Below, piece after piece: positions 23,482-32,428 of a DNA stretch of 54,619 nt (position 1 is its first letter; the number at the start of each line of letters is the position of its first letter). Under the pieces are notes generated by a model. The model was given only the letters and a program-made list of their open reading frames with translations, had not been told where the DNA came from and searched no databases. Position numbers and translations under genes: made by a program. This DNA comes from Clostridiales bacterium. GTDB lineage: Bacteria; Bacillota; Clostridia; Oscillospirales; Acutalibacteraceae. The DNA is taken from contig JAHZIE010000005.1 in the NCBI GenBank assembly GCA_019419895.1, forward strand, positions 1 through 54,619, in the 5' to 3' direction.

Positions 23482-25902
23482 TCAAAGTAGTTTAATCATC
23501 AGGGAATAGCCAGTATTCCAATTTCCAAGAAAATTCTCCGCGCGGCACGGACGGACTCCCGGCACATCGCTGCGGGCATCCACTGTAAAGCGTTCCTGTC
23601 CCGAAACATCTCCCACCGGAATATACCGTTCTTCATGGGGCGCCAATGTGAAAGATACCTTTTTCTGATCCAACCGGATTTCCGGATTGCTGGTGTAAAG
23701 CTCAATGGTGCCGCTGACCTCAACGTCTTCCATATTCCGCAAGCCAAGAGTCAGGGGCTTTTCCTCCTTGTTATAGGGATAGGTCAGGCAGGTGAGAACT
23801 CTGGAAGGAGTCTCCTCCCTTTCCTCTCGAATCAACCCAATAGAATCAAAGCCTTCTCCCTCGTAACCATAAACAAAGGCCTTGGATTCCGGACGAACGG
23901 AAATCAATCCCCATTCCGCGTCCTCAAAATCCTTGGGGGAAGCTGTGAAATTCTTTGCGAATCTCCAGTCTCCCTTTCCCGGAGACCATGTGGCGCGGAA
24001 GTCATGGCGGGTGTCAAAAATTTCGCTCTTTTCACTGTCTGTCAGGGTAACCGGCTCCCCGCAGTCATAAATATGCTCCACGTTCGCGTCCCTTGGATCA
24101 AAATAATAGCGGAAAAGAGGTTTGGAGCAGAAAATATTCCGGGTTATTTCCGCGGAGGCGGTCAGCTGGACACCCGTCTCATATACCTTGGCTACTTTGG
24201 CCAGCTCGGGATATTTTTCAATATAGGGGCTTTTGGTGCAGTCCAGCACAATATCAGGATCGTTGGGCTTTTGGAAGGATTGACGGGCGTTATACAAATT
24301 CTTCCGCTGCTGCTCATAACAGGGCCACCAGAAAAATTCCGTATGAGACGCCCTGCTGTCCATCGCAACCGCCGGATAGCACTTGACAAATACATTATTT
24401 TTTACCACATAATCCATACCGCCGCCCAGCATAACCGCGCGACCCACCTCGTAGAAGAAATTATTTTCCATGATGGTGCCGGAAAGGACATCGTCATTAT
24501 AAATTCCCATGGTTCCCATTCCTACTCCGCCCAAATGATGGATATAGTTGTGGCTGACATGGTTTCCACGGAATGTGATGTCCTGTCCCGCGTAAATCGC
24601 GCCGGCGTCTCCGGTTTCCATCACAACGCTGTATATCTCATTGTCCTCAATAATGATATCATTGCCGCCCCAGAGGATGGCATTATGGGGACAGTCGTGA
24701 ATCAGGTTGTGACGGATGGAAATTCCCACGCCGTCCGCCTTGACCGCGGGCTGATAGCAGCGGCTCCAGCTGGCAACGCGGTAAATATGGTTATTGATTG
24801 CCGCGGAATCCGCATGCTCCAGCGTCATGCGATCGCCGCCGCGAAGCTTAATTCCGCCGTCGCCGCAGTCGTGGATGGTGGAATTTTTGACAATATTGCG
24901 CCTGCCCTCCTCCATGACCACGGCATAATTTCCGATATTGCGGAAGGAACAGCGGTCCACGACAAAATCATTGGTCTCAGCGCCTACCACCGCGTCCCCC
25001 CTGACGCATTCCAGCTGAAGCCCGCAAAGGGTGATATTTTCACAGCCCCGCATCTGAAAGATCGGCGTTTCCATCATAGAAATCAGAAGCTCGCTATCCT
25101 CCGACAAAGCCGGAGGATAAAAATACAACAGGTTATTTTTCCTGTCAATATAATAATCCCCCGGGGTGTTGACCTCTTCCAGAATATTCAGGAAATAGAA
25201 CCTCTGACCCGGCTTATAACCCCGCACACGGTGATTGGGGATCGGTTCAAGGAGGATGGAACAATTTTCCTTATCCAAAGTCCTGACTCCTTCATAGGAA
25301 TTGGCCCAGTCCCAGCACCAATAACCATGCACCCATAAATCGTCGTTTTCCGCCCATGCCCGCGGCCGGCTGTCATTGTAAAAAAAGGCGTGATCCGGAT
25401 GCCCAATCTTTTCCTCACATTCATTCACCAGTTCCCTTTCATACCCTGTGACGTGGAGGAATTCTCCCTTCTTAGGATACTGGGAAACGGTCATGGGAAC
25501 CCCGTCCAGGAAGATCTCCGCATGGGAAGGAACCAAATCCCCGCCATAGCCTCTGCGGGAAAAATGCCCTGTCTCCTTTACGCCGTTGGCGGAAAGATCA
25601 CAGACAAGAACATGTTCCTCCATTCCCTTGTCCAGGCGGGGCAAAACAGCCTTATCGGAGATTTTTCTCCACCCGGACAGCCTTTTTCCGCCAATCAATC
25701 TTACCTTGCCTTCACCCTTGATACAGAGATTCTGATACTCCGGCCCAAGAACCACCGTCTTTTCCATAAAATAATCCCCGGCGGAAAGATGGATCTCCGC
25801 GGAAATTCCCCTGCATTCCTCCACCGCCTGAAGAAGCCCCTGGGCTCCATCCCGCGGAGTCAAAGAGATATGCAGAACATCCTTTACCATATTCTTTTCC
25901 AA
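23482..25902 (-). CDS. Right-handed parallel beta-helix protein, putative glycoside-active enzyme
   Basis: 806 residues from TTG 25902 (GGGGGAAG 6 nt upstream); an in-frame ATG four codons later is the alternative. The N-terminus has AEIHLSAGDYFMEKTVVLGP and VRLIGGKRLSGWRKI, the opening found in Firmicutes beta-helix carbohydrate enzymes. The middle (residues about 270-520) is a run of short repeats such as VVDRCSFRNIGNYAVVMEEG, NSTIHDCGDGGIKLRGGDR and NAILWGGNDIIIEDNEIYSV, typical of PbH1 strands. The C-terminal 130 residues look like a beta-sandwich (LELYTSNPEIRL-like). There is no signal peptide, so it is probably intracellular and acts on an imported oligosaccharide. The reaction is unknown; the GH110/GH120-like beta-helix families are only analogies. 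Confidence 0.8.
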   Translation of the reverse strand: MEKNMVKDVLHISLTPRDGAQGLLQAVEECRGISAEIHLSAGDYFMEKTVVLGPEYQNLCIKGEGKVRLIGGKRLSGWRKISDKAVLPRLDKGMEEHVLVCDLSANGVKETGHFSRRGYGGDLVPSHAEIFLDGVPMTVSQYPKKGEFLHVTGYERELVNECEEKIGHPDHAFFYNDSRPRAWAENDDLWVHGYWCWDWANSYEGVRTLDKENCSILLEPIPNHRVRGYKPGQRFYFLNILEEVNTPGDYYIDRKNNLLYFYPPALSEDSELLISMMETPIFQMRGCENITLCGLQLECVRGDAVVGAETNDFVVDRCSFRNIGNYAVVMEEGRRNIVKNSTIHDCGDGGIKLRGGDRMTLEHADSAAINNHIYRVASWSRCYQPAVKADGVGISIRHNLIHDCPHNAILWGGNDIIIEDNEIYSVVMETGDAGAIYAGQDITFRGNHVSHNYIHHLGGVGMGTMGIYNDDVLSGTIMENNFFYEVGRAVMLGGGMDYVVKNNVFVKCYPAVAMDSRASHTEFFWWPCYEQQRKNLYNARQSFQKPNDPDIVLDCTKSPYIEKYPELAKVAKVYETGVQLTASAEITRNIFCSKPLFRYYFDPRDANVEHIYDCGEPVTLTDSEKSEIFDTRHDFRATWSPGKGDWRFAKNFTASPKDFEDAEWGLISVRPESKAFVYGYEGEGFDSIGLIREEREETPSRVLTCLTYPYNKEEKPLTLGLRNMEDVEVSGTIELYTSNPEIRLDQKKVSFTLAPHEERYIPVGDVSGQERFTVDARSDVPGVRPCRAENFLGNWNTGYSLMIKLL

Positions 25903-25940
25903 ATGATCTTCCCCCTTATCAATAAAATTAAAATAGATCC

Positions 25941-25961
25941 ATGAAAACGCTTCATATTATA
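25941..25961 (-). promoter_or_regulatory. Operator-like inverted repeat beside the -10 of the beta-helix gene
   Basis: ATGAA-AACGC-TTCAT (25941-25955) is an inverted repeat directly downstream of a minus-strand TATAAT (25956-25961). The -35 is weak. It resembles sites for LacI/CcpA-like repressors but does not match the full cre consensus. Confidence 0.4.
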
Positions 25962-26503
25962 TAGCACATAGCAGAAAAAAGAAAGAGGATTTTCTAAAAT
26001 TTTAGTAAAATTAAATTTTTCTCTGCCTCAGGACGGTTTGAAAAAGAAGCTATCTTATCCAGTCTTTCACCGGAATTGTGCCGTACATCCCTTGCGATTT
26101 ACAAATCGCCCTCCCCTCCTATAGGATGAAAAAACATGCGGGAATCTTATGAAATAATTTCCGGCTATAAAGATAAAAGGCGTGTGTCTAAAATTGGTGT
26201 CAGCACCCGTGCCGGGTCGGTTTCCATTGTCATCTTATATTCCGACAGAAAAAAATTTTTTTGTTCTTTCGACTCATAAAAAGGAGATACAGCTCAATTT
26301 TTCTTTTTCCGTCCAATTCCGATTCCATTGCAGTTTTCATAAAATACTGGTTTTTCTAAGGAGTCGCTAAGAGCGCCGATCTTTGTAAAAGGAGGATAGA
26401 TGTCATTTTAATTTCTATTTGTATATAATTATTTATATTATACTTTTTGTTTTATATTTTTTCATTTTCCTTTCGTCAATACAGTCCCCTCGTTTTCTAA
26501 TCC
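25962..26503. other. Long AT-rich intergenic region
   Basis: About 540 nt between divergent genes. Small frames exist, such as 26136 (47 codons, no RBS). A GGAGG with ATG at 26399 opens a reading frame of only three codons. No gene, RNA motif or repeat could be supported. Confidence 0.5.
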
Positions 26504-26533
26504 TTGACAGATGGGGTTATGATGGATTAGTAT
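26504..26533 (+). promoter_or_regulatory. Promoter for the thioesterase gene
   Basis: TTGACA at 26504-26509 with TAGTAT at 26528-26533 (18-nt spacer), about 170 nt upstream of the start at 26704. Confidence 0.5.
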
Positions 26534-26703
26534 ATTTTTATATCAGGAATATTCACATAGGATCTTATTTCTAAACGAGGCCGGCACAACAAGGTATCGT
26601 TCCGGCACACCAGGCTGCCTTTTAAATGGAAACTCCAGCTGGTTCTGTCCGCCGGTTTTTCCCGGCCTTCTCAGCCAAAAGGAAAGAGAGGAAGAACAGA
26701 ATA

Positions 26704-27189
26704 ATGAAGGTAAAATACAAGCAAAACAATAGCCGGATGTGCGTCATCTGTGGAATGGACAATCCTTATGGGCTCCAGGCCCCCTTTTATGTCATGGAGG
26801 ATAACAGCGTTATGACCTCCTTTCATTACCGTCCGGAACATCAAAGCTATCCGGGACGGGTGCACGGCGGTCTTATCACCGCCATGCTGGATGAGCTGGG
26901 CTTTCGGGCTTATTGGGCCATTGAACCGGAAGTCCTCGCCGTTACTATGACCCTGGAAACCAAATACCGCAAGCCTGTTCCCTATGAGACTCCCCTAAAG
27001 GGCCGAGGGATTATTTTGTCTTCCTCCTCCCGCTTTGTACACAGCCGGGCGGAAATTACCGGCCTGGACGGTCAGGTGCTGGCCGAAGCCGATATCAAAT
27101 ACATCAAGTTGCCCACAAGCCAGATTACAGACGCTGATTACCATGAGGAAATGTGCTATGCTGTCCCGGATTCTGTCGCCGAACTGTAG
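26704..27189 (+). CDS. PaaI-family hotdog-fold thioesterase
   Basis: 161 residues from ATG 26704, after GAGAGGAAG; the frame is open from 26626 without a better RBS. It begins MKVKYKQNNSRMCVICGMDN and has the hotdog signature HQSYPGRVHGGLITAMLDEL, with HGG and the downstream D/E of the PaaI type. Then come VTMTLETKYRKPVPYETPLK and the final strand VLAEADIKYIKLP. It should hydrolyse an acyl-CoA or acyl-thioester; the N-terminal CxxCG pair (CVICG) is common in this subgroup. It stands alone, with no pathway context. Confidence in the fold is high and in the substrate nil. Confidence 0.85.
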   Translation: MKVKYKQNNSRMCVICGMDNPYGLQAPFYVMEDNSVMTSFHYRPEHQSYPGRVHGGLITAMLDELGFRAYWAIEPEVLAVTMTLETKYRKPVPYETPLKGRGIILSSSSRFVHSRAEITGLDGQVLAEADIKYIKLPTSQITDADYHEEMCYAVPDSVAEL

Positions 27190-27563
27190 AACAGTCCGAT
27201 TTTTCATCTTATTTTTTGCCTTTTCCCCGCGGCAAGGCATCTCCTTATGAAAAAGACTGCCCATTTCCTTCTGGGCGCCAGTCCGGGGAGGCTGGAATTT
27301 TGATTTATATCTTCCCGTTATTTTCCGCGGCCCTCTCTTTTTAATTTCCCGATGCCGCATCATTCTGGTTCCACCGTCATGGATGGACATTGGAGGACAT
27401 GCCTCCAGAGTTTGCCCGGAACGCCGCTCCTCCTCTGATATGGAAAATTTATCCCATAGTCAGGCCGCCTGATAGGGCGTTTCGTCCCGTTGGTTTGGTA
27501 ATTGAACGCCGCAAACGCTTGAAGGATAAACTTCCTAAGCCCCAGCATATTTTCCGCATACAA
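27190..27563. other. Intergenic, no gene seen
   Basis: About 370 nt between the convergent thioesterase and the ABC transporter operon. Open frames here have no RBS and atypical protein composition. Confidence 0.5.
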
Positions 27564-27606
27564 GAAGGCATCCAGCAGCTTCACTCTGCCGGATGCCTTT
27601 CTTTTC
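27564..27606. terminator. Stem-loop terminator between thioesterase and ABC operon
   Basis: AAGGCATCC (27565-27573) pairs with GGATGCCTT (27591-27599), and the inner GCAG/CTGC extends the stem. It is followed on the + strand by TCTTTTCC. It lies 34 nt past the stop of the minus-strand binding-protein gene and may serve both directions. Confidence 0.65.
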
Positions 27607-27639
27607 CCTGTATGCTCAGGCGCGTCAGGGATAGTTTTC

Positions 27640-28644
27640 TTATTTTTCCTTCATAACCTTTTCCGCATAGCTGTTGTTGACAATCTGATCATGGGGCGCG
27701 TATTCCGAGAGTTCTCCCGCCTGGAGCATTACCTCCTGAAGAAGATCGAAGGATTCCTTCTCCAGGACTGGATCGGCGCACCAGGCGTCGATATCCTTAT
27801 ATCTTTGAATAACGGTAGCCAGCTGTTCTGTGTCGCTGTCCGGGAAAGAGGGCGCCACTACTTCGGCAATCTCTTCCGCACTGTGGGACGCCACCCATTC
27901 CTGTCCCCGATAGATAGCTCGGGTAAACCGTTCGATCAAATCGGAATGATTCTCCATATAACTCTTCTTTGCAAAATAGGCGGTATAGGGAATTTCACCG
28001 CTCTCCGCGCCAATAGAAGCCACAATATATCCCTTTCCCTCCTCTTCAATGGAGGTTGCCGTGGGTTCAAAAAGGGTCACGTAGTCCCCAGTACCGCTGG
28101 TAAAGGCGCCGGCCATCAGATCAAACTGGATGCTGTTATCCAGTGTGGTATCCTTTGCCGGATCAATGCCGTTTTTCCGAAGCACATATTCCAGCGTCAT
28201 ATAGGGGACGCCTCCCTTTCTTCCTGGAAGGATAGTCTTGCCTTTCACTTTATCCCAGGTAAAGCTGTCATCCTTCTCCCTCCCAACCAGGAAGGAACCA
28301 TCTCTCTGGGTCACTTGGGCAAAGACCTGCATGTAATCCTCTTTCCCCTCGTTATATACATAGATAGCAGCCTCAGGTCCCGCGAACCCGATATCGATAT
28401 TCCCAGACAGCACCGCCGCCATTACTTTATCCGCTCCTCCGCCGTTGGAAAGCTCAATTTCAATTCCTTCCTCTTCAAAGAATCCCAGATTGATCGCCGC
28501 ATACTGGGGGGCGTAAAAAATAGAGTGGGTAACTTCACAAACCGTGATCTTATCCTTTCCCTCCTCTTTTTTGCAGCCAAACATCAGGGGAACCACCATC
28601 GCCACCCCCAAAAACAGGCAGATGGCTTTCTTCCAAAATTTCAT
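27640..28644 (-). CDS. ABC transporter substrate-binding lipoprotein, SsuA/NMT1-THI5-like
   Basis: 334 residues from ATG 28644 (GGGAG upstream); the frame is open to 28779 without an RBS. The N-terminus MKFWKKAICLFLGVAMVVPL runs into MFGCKKEEG, a lipoprotein signal whose lipobox cysteine is at about residue 24. The mature part has the NMT1/THI5 pattern YAPQYAAINLGFFEEEGIEI, DIGFAGPEAAIYVYNEGKE and GRKGGVPYMTLEYVLRKNGI, common to sulfonate, nitrate, riboflavin and pyrimidine-precursor binders. It captures a small organic solute outside the membrane for the permease and ATPase upstream in the operon. Ligand unknown; no thiamine or flavin riboswitch is seen upstream. Confidence 0.9.
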   Translation of the reverse strand: MKFWKKAICLFLGVAMVVPLMFGCKKEEGKDKITVCEVTHSIFYAPQYAAINLGFFEEEGIEIELSNGGGADKVMAAVLSGNIDIGFAGPEAAIYVYNEGKEDYMQVFAQVTQRDGSFLVGREKDDSFTWDKVKGKTILPGRKGGVPYMTLEYVLRKNGIDPAKDTTLDNSIQFDLMAGAFTSGTGDYVTLFEPTATSIEEEGKGYIVASIGAESGEIPYTAYFAKKSYMENHSDLIERFTRAIYRGQEWVASHSAEEIAEVVAPSFPDSDTEQLATVIQRYKDIDAWCADPVLEKESFDLLQEVMLQAGELSEYAPHDQIVNNSYAEKVMKEK

Positions 28645-28765
28645 TCCGTGAACGACTCCCTTCAAAAATAAAATTACCCCGGCAAATCTGCCGGTGGAAA
28701 GGCCTCCTTCTTTTGAAAGACGCCTTGCTGAAAAATTATAAAATATTTCCGGCGGCGTATCCGCC

Positions 28766-29575
28766 CTATTTATGCCCATACCAGCGCATCACCAGTTTTT
28801 GAAGCAGTACCACCGCCTCATACATAAGGGCGGCTACAACAGACAGGATGATAACACTCGCCATCACCAAATCCATTTTGAATACCTGGCCTCCATAGAC
28901 AATCAGATATCCCAGCCCTGCCTTGGATACCAGAAATTCTCCGGCAATCACGCCCACTAGGGAAAGCCCGATATTAATTTTCATGGAGTTAAACAGGGTG
29001 GAAATATTATACGGAAAGACAATCTTCATAAAAATCTGCCCCTTGGTGGCGCCGAAGGTTGCAGCCATGCGGATAAATTCCTTGTCGGTATGACGGAACC
29101 CGTTAAGCATTTCAAGGACGGTAACAATCATGGAAATGGCCAAGGCCATAAAGATAATCGCCTTGGTTCCCGCTCCTACAATAATGATAATCACCGGCCC
29201 CAGGGCAATCTTTGGCAGACTGTTGAGCACCACCAGATAGGGCTCGCTGATTTTGGAAACAAAGCTGCTCCACCACAGGAGGATGGCAAGAATTGTCCCT
29301 AAAACCACTCCAATGGTAAAACCGATGAGGGTTTCCGTAACTGTGACCCCCACATGCATCATCAGATCATACTGGGCCATATTGGCGTAGGTATCTAAAA
29401 TTCTGGAAGGCTGGCTGACAATAAAGCTGTCTACCCAGCCAAGGCTTGCGGAAATTTCCCACAGCCCGATAAAAAAAATTAAAATTCCGATCTGCCAAAA
29501 AAGAATGCTTCTTTTGGTCCTTTTCTTCTTTTTCAGATATTTTATCCGCTCCGGAGAAGCCTGCGGTTTATCCAT
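28766..29575 (-). CDS. ABC transporter permease (SsuC/TauC-like)
   Basis: 269 residues from ATG 29575, overlapping the end of the ATPase gene by 8 nt. There are six hydrophobic helices and the binding-protein-dependent permease signature EFIRMAATFGATKGQIFMKI (EAA loop, contacts the ATPase). Other stretches typical of nitrate/sulfonate/taurine-type permeases are LIGFTIGVVLGTILAILLWW and SLVGVIAGEFLVSKAGLGYL. The basic N-terminus KYLKKKKRTKRSI is cytoplasmic. It forms the membrane channel for the importer with the flanking ATPase and lipoprotein genes. Confidence 0.92.
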   Translation of the reverse strand: MDKPQASPERIKYLKKKKRTKRSILFWQIGILIFFIGLWEISASLGWVDSFIVSQPSRILDTYANMAQYDLMMHVGVTVTETLIGFTIGVVLGTILAILLWWSSFVSKISEPYLVVLNSLPKIALGPVIIIIVGAGTKAIIFMALAISMIVTVLEMLNGFRHTDKEFIRMAATFGATKGQIFMKIVFPYNISTLFNSMKINIGLSLVGVIAGEFLVSKAGLGYLIVYGGQVFKMDLVMASVIILSVVAALMYEAVVLLQKLVMRWYGHK

Positions 29576-30332
29576 TCATCCCCAGCTCCTTCCATATATG
29601 ATCAAAATATTTTCCAAATTTGGGACTGTTGCGGCAGGTAAGAGGCGTCCGGTTCTCCATTTCAAAATCAATGTCTATCATTTCTTTGATTTCGGCCGGC
29701 CGGGCGCTGAGCACCATAATCCTATCCCCCATGCTGATGCTTTCAGGGATATCATGCGTCACCATAATAGTCGTGACCTTTTCTTTCTTTAAAATGCTGT
29801 AAACGTCTTCCGTTACTTCCAGCCTTGTCTGATAATCCAGAGCGGAAAACGCCTCATCCAACAGAAGAATATCGGGATTGATAGCCAGGGTCCGGATGAG
29901 CGCGGCTCTCTGCCTCATGCCCCCCGACAGCTGAGATGGGTATTTATCCTTAAATTCGTACAGACCGTATGATTTCATCAGTTTCGCCACCCTGTCAAGG
30001 TTTTCCGGCGTTTTCATCTTCCTGATTTCCAAACCAAAAATAATATTTTGATAAATGCTTCGCCAGTCGAGTAGGTTATCCTTCTGCAGCATATATCCAA
30101 TATGGTTGGATATTCCCTCTACCTTTTCCCCATTCACAAGAATTGTGCCCGCTGTCGGTTTGAGCAATCCCGCAATGATGGAAAGAAGGGTGGACTTTCC
30201 GCATCCACTGGGGCCCACAATACTGATAAACTCTCCCTTTTCTACGGAAAAGCTGATATTTTTAATCGCTTTGATCTCCCCATTTTCCGCCTGGTATTTT
30301 TCTTCTATATCCTGTACTCTCAGTACCTCCAT
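29568..30332 (-). CDS. ABC transporter ATP-binding protein (SsuB/TauB-like)
   Basis: 254 residues from ATG 30332 (GAGGTGAT upstream). Walker A GPSGCGKSTLLSIIAGLLKP near residues 39-58, Q-loop LQKDNLLDWRSIY, signature LSGGMRQRAALIRTLAINP, Walker B DILLLDEAFSALDYQTRLE and H-loop TIMVTHDIPESISMGDRIMV. The set and the permease type place it in the nitrate/sulfonate/taurine subfamily. It energises import through the adjacent permease. First gene of the three-gene operon on the minus strand (ATPase, permease, binding protein). Confidence 0.95.
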   Translation of the reverse strand: MEVLRVQDIEEKYQAENGEIKAIKNISFSVEKGEFISIVGPSGCGKSTLLSIIAGLLKPTAGTILVNGEKVEGISNHIGYMLQKDNLLDWRSIYQNIIFGLEIRKMKTPENLDRVAKLMKSYGLYEFKDKYPSQLSGGMRQRAALIRTLAINPDILLLDEAFSALDYQTRLEVTEDVYSILKKEKVTTIMVTHDIPESISMGDRIMVLSARPAEIKEMIDIDFEMENRTPLTCRNSPKFGKYFDHIWKELGMNG

Positions 30333-30569
30333 CGTATCACCTCATTATTTCAAAGCCCTAAAACCGGCTGCATCCTTATTTATGCTTTTGTTCATTCCTT
30401 TTTCAGTTTATGAATCGCGGAGCAGATTGGTGCAAACCTTCTTTTGCCAAGGGCTCCTCTTCCCTTTCAGAAAACCCGCGCTACACACCCGCACATACCA
30501 TCTCAAGAGAAAAAAGCACGTTTTCTGTATCACGCAACCGATAAAAGAGAGGGTAAAATTATACATAAA
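30333..30569. other. Upstream region of the ABC operon
   Basis: No gene seen. I looked for TPP- and FMN-type riboswitch cores on the minus strand and found none. Confidence 0.5.
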
Positions 30570-30622
30570 AAATAACCCCCCTGTATCAACGATGTGTTTA
30601 AAATCGTTGATACAGGGGGGGG
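30570..30622 (-). terminator. Very strong intrinsic terminator after the P-loop kinase gene
   Basis: An 18-bp perfect stem CCCCCCTGTATCAACGAT (30576-30593) with its complement at 30603-30620 and a 9-nt loop. On the minus strand it is followed by TTATTTTTTA. It lies 75 nt past the stop at 30697. Confidence 0.85.
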
Positions 30623-30696
30623 TTGTCCATAAGCGCGGCAGGCATCGGCTTTTGCCACCGAAGCCCCGCAAAAAATAAGCCGCGCCAAACAAGGAA

Positions 30697-31245
30697 TTAT
30701 CCCTTTGCCTGCAAAACGCCTTTGATTACGGAGAAATTGTAATCTAAATCATTACAACCGTCGAGAATAAGTAAATCGCAGGTAAGCAATTTCTGCCATT
30801 CGTCGTGTTTCACCCTGCTTCTCATTTCCATGCCGCCATTGTCGTATGCTTTCGCCCATTGGATAAAATCCAGATGCGCCTGGTACATATCACCGCCGGC
30901 TTCTATACGGCTTCCAAAGGCCTCCCTTTCTCTTTTTTTCAATCGGGAGATACGTATCGCCGTATCTGTTTCCATCCTGACGGCCAAAGTGAACAGGGGA
31001 ATCAATTCATCTCCCCAATCCACAAGGGAGCCTGAAATTACAGCATTATCTGAGTTTGCAATGTCCCTTTTCATAAGCTTGATCCGCTCGTTTCTTGGTC
31101 GCTTTTTGATGTACTTTGGATCGGTTGGCAGCCAAAAATAATCGTCAGTATCCATAAACCGATATCCCAGTTCATCACATATTTTTCTGCCTAAAGTTGA
31201 CGTCCCGGAACCGGACGCGCCAAAAATATGAATGACATTCTTCAT
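30697..31245 (-). CDS. P-loop NTPase/adenylate-kinase-like small-molecule kinase
   Basis: 182 residues from ATG 31245 (GAGGAATGAAG upstream). It opens MKNVIHIFGASGSGTSTLGR with a clear Walker A (GASGSGTST), then FMDTDDYFWLPTDPKY, an acidic metal/acceptor site as in shikimate- and adenylate-kinase-like AAA proteins of Firmicutes. The lid-like region AIRISRLKKREREAFGSRIE is rich in arginine. The C-terminal strand LLTCDLLILDG resembles NMP-kinase-fold proteins. It likely phosphorylates a small molecule; the substrate is unknown. Monocistronic, followed by a strong terminator. Confidence 0.75.
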   Translation of the reverse strand: MKNVIHIFGASGSGTSTLGRKICDELGYRFMDTDDYFWLPTDPKYIKKRPRNERIKLMKRDIANSDNAVISGSLVDWGDELIPLFTLAVRMETDTAIRISRLKKREREAFGSRIEAGGDMYQAHLDFIQWAKAYDNGGMEMRSRVKHDEWQKLLTCDLLILDGCNDLDYNFSVIKGVLQAKG

Positions 31246-31423
31246 TCCTCATTCCACATCCCTCCGCTGATAAGCGATGATGAGCGCATGATAACTGTAA
31301 TTGCCTGAATGGAAGCAGTTACCTTATAAAGCAATTTTACAAAGCCGTCTTAATCTTTACAAATAGTATTATTTATTATTATTTTTCTAAAAGTAATTTT
31401 CTCCCGCTCCAAGACTTTTTCCA

Positions 31424-32428
31424 TCAATATCCCAGGGGAAGCTTTTTGATCTCCCTCATAAAATGCTCCGCGAGAACAGGCTGCCCTTCCTTGTTGGGAT
31501 GCAGCTCGTCGGGAAGATAACAGGCTTCTTTCTCGCCGAACAGGGAAAGCCCGTCAATATAGTAAAGATTTTCATCGCCGTTGGAACGGTAAGTCTCCAC
31601 CAGCTGGGATAAAATCTCCCGCATCTGCGTCAAATTCATCCGCAGGGTCCCTTCCGCGTCTTTGTGCTCCCGGGGAAGGCTGACGATAGGGGAAATGATC
31701 ACAATGGGCGTTATGGGATGGGACCGGCGGATGGTTTCAATCAAGCCAATGGTACTGGGTCCAAAGCTCCGGGCGCTGTAGTGCCCTACATCCACATTAA
31801 TCCCCAGAGCCATTGTATACAGATCGGCCGGCAGCCCTTCCATTACCCTGCCCATCATGGGCTCCAATACGCAATTGCCGTTCATTCCCAGATTGGTCAA
31901 GTGCAGCCCCAGCTCTCTGGAAGCACGCACGCTCCAAATTTCCGAAGGGCTTCCTCCAGCGCAGGACTGGCTGATGGAACTGCCGTAATGCACCCAGCGT
32001 CTGCGGGTATCCCGGTATTTCCTGACAAAAGCTCCTTCGGGAATGAAAATTCCTTTCACCCAGGACGGGCTTCTCTGATCGATCCAAAGCTCTATTCTCT
32101 TTTCCCCGGACTCCAACCCCTCAAACATCAGGCTGTCTTTTTCTGCCTCCAACACTTTGGTTTGAGCAAATTCCCCATTGATCCATAGATCAATCAGCCT
32201 TTCCTCTTCAGAGGGAATGAGCTCGATTCCAACGGCGTCCCCGTCCGTTTCCAAGGCGATACGGCAGCCGGCCCAGTTCTGGCCGACAGGCTCCGATAAA
32301 TAGGGAAAGGCGTATTTTTTGTCCGCCCATATTTTCCACGGGGAGACAGCCCCCTCCTTTTCCTCCAAAGAGACAGCTCCCTCTATGGAAAAAACGCCCT
32401 GTGCATATGGATACTTTTTCATCATCAT
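31424..32428 (-). CDS. SGNH/GDSL-type hydrolase (probable carbohydrate or lipid esterase)
   Basis: 334 residues from ATG 32428, overlapping the upstream stop as ATGA, with GAGGAGG before it. The N-terminal 140 residues form a beta-rich accessory domain. The SGNH part starts at WVHYGSSISQSCAGG (block I serine in GSS rather than GDS), then NLGMNGNCVLEPMMG (block II Gly/Asn), ALGINVDVG (block III Asn) and LPDELHPNKEG (block V Asp and His), so the catalytic set is complete. This GSS-type layout with an N-terminal domain resembles Lipase_GDSL_3-like esterases. There is no signal peptide, so it is cytosolic. Translational coupling to the DUF2156 gene upstream suggests a joint role. Confidence 0.82.
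   Translation of the reverse strand: MMMKKYPYAQGVFSIEGAVSLEEKEGAVSPWKIWADKKYAFPYLSEPVGQNWAGCRIALETDGDAVGIELIPSEEERLIDLWINGEFAQTKVLEAEKDSLMFEGLESGEKRIELWIDQRSPSWVKGIFIPEGAFVRKYRDTRRRWVHYGSSISQSCAGGSPSEIWSVRASRELGLHLTNLGMNGNCVLEPMMGRVMEGLPADLYTMALGINVDVGHYSARSFGPSTIGLIETIRRSHPITPIVIISPIVSLPREHKDAEGTLRMNLTQMREILSQLVETYRSNGDENLYYIDGLSLFGEKEACYLPDELHPNKEGQPVLAEHFMREIKKLPLGY

Noticed and set aside
23635..25338. 567-residue + strand open frame opposite the beta-helix gene
   Set aside because: It lies antisense to a gene with clear family features and an RBS; no domain is recognisable in it.
26136..26279. 47-codon frame in the long intergenic region
   Set aside because: No RBS and no recognisable domain; AT-rich surroundings.
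30333..30696. TPP or FMN riboswitch upstream of the SsuA-type transporter
   Set aside because: None of the conserved core blocks of these riboswitches is visible on the minus strand.
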